This document shows, one piece after another, positions 4,445 through 6,726 of a stretch of DNA of 6,726 nucleotides. The translations under genes and the position numbers were made by a program. Numbering within the stretch: the stretch's first letter is position 1; each line of letters opens with the position of its first letter. Below the pieces are notes generated by a model. It saw only the letters and a program-made list of their open reading frames with translations, was not told where the DNA came from and did not search any database. Origin of the DNA: an uncultured Lachnospiraceae bacterium (GTDB lineage Bacteria > Bacillota > Clostridia > Lachnospirales > Lachnospiraceae); the NCBI GenBank assembly GCA_910588885.1, contig CAJUSQ010000117.1, positions 1 to 6,726 on the forward strand, read 5' to 3'.

Positions 4445-4464
4445 CCGACGATTCCTAATTTCAT
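4445..4464. repeat. Attachment site copy 2 with relic ychF start
   Basis: An exact 20-base copy of the ychF start (see 2923-2942). On the minus strand the former ychF ATG now opens an 8-codon dead frame, MKLGIVGF followed by TAG, because element sequence follows the repeat. The bases just upstream of it on that strand, GGACAGGTATAAGAGAGT, are therefore the presumed original ychF leader. Confidence 0.85.
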
Positions 4465-4481
4465 ACTCTCTTATACCTGTC

Positions 4482-4510
4482 CAGAAACCCTCGCGTTTCA
4501 AGGGTTTCTG
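4482..4510. terminator. Stem-loop between thiN and the element, possible terminator
   Basis: CAGAAACCCT (4482-4491) and AGGGTTTCTG (4501-4510) form a perfect 10-bp stem with a 9-base loop. It is about 100 bases past the thiN stop on the minus strand, where the operon should end. It lacks a real U-tract on that strand; the pyrimidine-rich CCTTTCTCTCTGTTTT follows on the plus strand instead. It may be an imperfect or bidirectional terminator. The remaining bases to 4613 hold only a small TCCGG/CCGGA hairpin (4592-4604). Confidence 0.5.
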
Positions 4511-4613
4511 CCTTTCTCTCTGTTTTGTCTGCGCCTTTTTACGCTTCTGTTCCCGGTTGGCGGATTATGCGCTCCCCGCTCTTATTACTCTTCCGGCATC
4601 CGGACTGCCAAGC

Positions 4614-5288
4614 CTAATCCCTGGACTCCACCAGCACCAAAATCCCTTCCTTCCAGGAAATCCTTGCCTGTTCCGCCGTAATTTCATTGCTGATGCCGCT
4701 GATTGGCGCCGCATCCTCCCGGTAAAAACAGCTCATGGTATGCTCCTTCAGGGGATAGGCAAATCCCTCCAGGGTCAGTCCCGTCACCTGAGGGGTAAAA
4801 GGGATCAGGGAAACATAGGTCCCGAACTGTTCCCTGCGGGAAATCCGGGTTTCCTGGGAAATCAGGCGGATCCGGTTATGGGGATCCAGAATGACACATT
4901 CCGCTCCGGCCCGCAGCCCATAGCCCAAGAGCTGAATGTTCCCCAGTACATGATCCAGCCTGCTGCCCGTGCAACCGAACATGTGTACGGTTTTATAACC
5001 CAAATCCAGCAGCATACCCAGGGCATGTTCCGTATCCGTATCGTCTTTCACCGGATTCAGAGCCGTAAATTTCGGTTTCCCTTCCTTTCCCAGCTTCCGG
5101 AAAAATTCCAGGGCAGGCTTTTGCACGGAATCAAAATCCCCGATTACATAATCCGGGATCAGATGATTTTCATAAAAAAATTCCAGGCCATGGTCTACGG
5201 CAGCGACTGCCCCATAGCCTTCCCGTTCCAGATACTCCAAAAGAAAGGGCCCTTCCACCCTTCCTCCTGCTACAAGGGCCGCCTTCAT
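4614..5288 (-). CDS. thiN: Thiamine pyrophosphokinase
   Basis: This 224-residue protein transfers pyrophosphate from ATP to thiamine, giving the cofactor thiamine diphosphate in one cytosolic step. Length and motif order match bacterial ThiN: VAAVDHGLEFF (28-38), GDFDS (50-54, metal and ATP binding), KDDTDTEHAL (81-90, the catalytic acidic box), GCTGSRLDHVLGN (105-117), and the C-terminal thiamine-binding part with HTMSC (183-187) and SGISNE (197-202). The ATG overlaps the rpe stop as ATGA, so the two are translationally coupled, and no own ribosome site is needed. It is the last gene of the rsgA-rpe-thiN operon, an order seen across Firmicutes. No thiamine riboswitch precedes it in this window, so control seems to be that of the operon. 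Some genomes call this gene tpk. Confidence 0.95.
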   Translation of the reverse strand: MKAALVAGGRVEGPFLLEYLEREGYGAVAAVDHGLEFFYENHLIPDYVIGDFDSVQKPALEFFRKLGKEGKPKFTALNPVKDDTDTEHALGMLLDLGYKTVHMFGCTGSRLDHVLGNIQLLGYGLRAGAECVILDPHNRIRLISQETRISRREQFGTYVSLIPFTPQVTGLTLEGFAYPLKEHTMSCFYREDAAPISGISNEITAEQARISWKEGILVLVESRD

Positions 5289-5947
5289 TTCGCCCTTCCG
5301 TTCATTTTTTCCAGAAACGCCGTTACATTTTTCCCGATCTCCCCTTTGAATACCGCGCTGCCTGCAACAATGACGCTGGCTCCGGCGTCAAGGGCCTGGG
5401 TTACATTATCCAGACGGATGCCGCCGTCAATTTCAATCTCCGTCTTAAGCCCCCTTTGCTCCGCCATCTGCCGCAGATCCCGGACCTTCCCCAACGCATA
5501 GGGGATCATTTTCTGCCCGCCGAAGCCCGGATTTACCGACATCAGAAGCACCTGATCCAGCTCCGGCAGTAAATAGCGGATGCAGCTTAAATCCGTAGCG
5601 GGATTTAACGCAACGCCCACCTTCTTCCCCAGATCTTTCACGGCCCTGACCGTCCGGTCCAGCTGAAGACAGGCTTCCGCGTGAACCGTAATAATATCCG
5701 CGCCGCTGTCGGCAAATTCCTTTACGTAACGGACCGGCTCATCTATCATTAAATGCACGTCAAACACTCTTTCGGTACAGGGCCGGATAGATTTGATAAC
5801 CGGAAGGCCGAAGCTGATGCTGGGTACAAAGCTTCCGTCCATCACATCAATATGCAGATACTGGGCGCCTGCCCGGTCTGCCAGGCCAATCTGCTCTCCC
5901 AGCCTGGAAAAATCCGCCGATAATAGAGATGGAGACAAATAGTTCAT
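5285..5947 (-). CDS. rpe: Ribulose-phosphate 3-epimerase
   Basis: This 220-residue TIM-barrel enzyme interconverts D-ribulose 5-phosphate and D-xylulose 5-phosphate in the pentose phosphate pathway. The signature runs are all present: SPSLLSADF (5-13), HIDVMDG (32-38), VHLM (64-67), NPGFGGQ (139-145), EIDGG (172-176) and the phosphate-binding AGSAVF (195-200). The expected metal ligands H32, D34, H65 and D174 are in place, with D34 and D174 the acid-base pair. It starts 2 bases after the rsgA stop, using AAGAGG inside the rsgA end as ribosome site, and its stop overlaps thiN by 4 bases. The tight spacing implies one transcript. Nothing is unusual. Confidence 0.97.
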   Translation of the reverse strand: MNYLSPSLLSADFSRLGEQIGLADRAGAQYLHIDVMDGSFVPSISFGLPVIKSIRPCTERVFDVHLMIDEPVRYVKEFADSGADIITVHAEACLQLDRTVRAVKDLGKKVGVALNPATDLSCIRYLLPELDQVLLMSVNPGFGGQKMIPYALGKVRDLRQMAEQRGLKTEIEIDGGIRLDNVTQALDAGASVIVAGSAVFKGEIGKNVTAFLEKMNGRAK

Positions 5948-5949
5948 TT

Positions 5950-6726
5950 CTAATACCTCTTCATTTCTTTCAACTCATTATATATTTGTACATAGTTCTG
6001 ATATCTTCCCTGGGGAAGTTCCCCGCGGGCCAAAGCTTCCTTCACACCGCAGTCCGGCTCATGGATGTGGCTGCAGCCCAGAAAACGGCAGTCCTCCTCA
6101 AACTTCCCGAATTCCGGAAAATACCCCTTCAACTCTTCCGGGGCAATCCGTTCCACATACAGGGAGCTGAAGCCGGGGGTGTCCATGATATAAGTCCCCT
6201 CCTGCATATAGATCAGCTGGGAATGGCGGGTGGTATGCTTTCCCCGGTCAATTTTACTGCTTACCGCCCCCGTTTCCATCTGAACCCGGGACTGAAGCAG
6301 ATTGATCAAAGAGGATTTTCCCACTCCCGAGGGGCCGGCTACCGCCGTGGTTTTCCCGTACAGCATTTGTTTTAGTTCCTCAATGCCCCGGGAATGTTTG
6401 GCGCTGGTAAACAGAAGCGGGCAGCCGCAGGCCCCATACCGGTGTTTCAATTCCGCAAGTTCTTCGGGTTTTGCCAGATCCTCCTTGTTAAAACAGATCA
6501 CCGTCTCTACCTGCTGCCCGTACATAGACACCAAAAATTTATCCAGCAGATGAAAATTCGGCTTGGGGCTGGCTGCGGCAAAAATCACCAGCGCCTGGTC
6601 GATATTGGCAACCGCAGGACGGATCAGCTCGTTTTTCCGGGGAAGGATCCGGACTAAATTCCCGGTCTTCTCTTCCCGGCTCAAAAGATCAATCTCCACC
6701 AAATCCCCTACCAGGGGCTTCTGCTT
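5950..6726 (-). CDS. rsgA: Ribosome small-subunit GTPase RsgA (5' end outside the window)
   Basis: RsgA is a GTPase that checks late maturation of the 30S subunit. The frame is open to the right edge: reading upstream of base 6702 gives KQKPLVGDL, the conserved 'VGD.V' of the OB-fold, so the true start lies beyond 6726 and about 30-40 residues are missing. Within the 258 visible residues the circularly permuted GTPase order is clear: NKED (G4, about 80-83), TSAK (G5, about 107-110), GPSGVGKSS (G1, about 131-139), DTPGF (G3, about 182-186). The C-terminal zinc site is C-x4-C-x-H-x5-C (about 213, 218, 220, 226). It is the upstream member of the rsgA-rpe-thiN operon; the prpC and prkC genes often found before it would be outside the window. 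Confidence 0.97.
   Translation of the reverse strand, partial: KQKPLVGDLVEIDLLSREEKTGNLVRILPRKNELIRPAVANIDQALVIFAAASPKPNFHLLDKFLVSMYGQQVETVICFNKEDLAKPEELAELKHRYGACGCPLLFTSAKHSRGIEELKQMLYGKTTAVAGPSGVGKSSLINLLQSRVQMETGAVSSKIDRGKHTTRHSQLIYMQEGTYIMDTPGFSSLYVERIAPEELKGYFPEFGKFEEDCRFLGCSHIHEPDCGVKEALARGELPQGRYQNYVQIYNELKEMKRY

Larger units (their letters stand above)
2923..4464. mobile_element. Island B: decayed integrative element inserted at the ychF start
   Basis: The segment is bounded by the perfect 20-bp direct repeat (2923-2942, 4445-4464). Next to the ychF copy is the C-terminal tail of a tyrosine integrase pointing toward that end, the usual position of int beside att. A second shared motif, CGAGTACCAATTT, occurs 63 bases inside the left end and 61 bases inside the right end, as expected for integrase arm-type sites. 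The only cargo gene is DUF3800 with its own leader. At about 1.5 kb, with no relaxase, replication or excision gene and a broken integrase, it is either a deletion derivative of a larger ICE or prophage, or a small element mobilised by a helper integrase. Confidence 0.8.

Noticed and set aside
4557..5501. 314-codon plus-strand open frame
   Set aside because: It is antisense to thiN and rpe, which have full motif support; it is a byproduct of their codon use.
1..6726. CRISPR array, rRNA, tRNA or insertion sequence
   Set aside because: I saw no regularly spaced repeats, no rRNA or tRNA signatures, and no transposase motifs.

Overview
The window looks like chromosome from a spore-forming Firmicute of the class Clostridia, most likely Lachnospiraceae-like. 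The evidence is a YlmC/YmxH-type sporulation protein, strong AGGAGG-type ribosome sites, A+T-rich sigma-A promoters and the rsgA-rpe-thiN order typical of Firmicutes. Core genes have a moderate G+C content. Two A+T-rich patches between them carry decayed tyrosine-recombinase tails and accessory genes.

Layout from left to right. 1-350: a ymxH-like gene on the minus strand with a stem-loop after it. 351-818: a gene-free stretch with a minus-strand promoter, two inverted repeats and a palindrome. 819-1751: island A, with the tail of a tyrosine integrase (819-956) followed by an unrecognised 245-residue gene on the plus strand. 1771-2942: ychF on the minus strand with its terminator. 2923-4464: island B, about 1.5 kb, bounded by a perfect 20-bp direct repeat whose left copy is the first 20 bases of ychF. 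It holds a frameshifted integrase tail, a DUF3800 gene and a structured leader. 4465-4613: the old upstream flank of ychF, with a stem-loop. 4614-6726: the minus-strand operon rsgA-rpe-thiN, with rsgA running off the right edge.

The core genes are housekeeping: RsgA (30S subunit maturation), Rpe (pentose phosphate pathway), ThiN (thiamine diphosphate synthesis) and YchF (a ribosome-associated P-loop ATPase). Island B is the most interesting part. It integrated exactly at the ychF start codon, cut ychF off from its former 5' region, and appears to supply a new promoter and ribosome site. The DUF3800 gene lies behind a leader with a consensus promoter, a 15-codon reading frame, mutually exclusive hairpins and a strong intrinsic terminator just before the gene's ribosome site. 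This is the layout of ribosome-mediated transcription attenuation, which suggests that the gene is switched on when translation stalls.

All functional calls come from reading motifs by eye. No database search was run.
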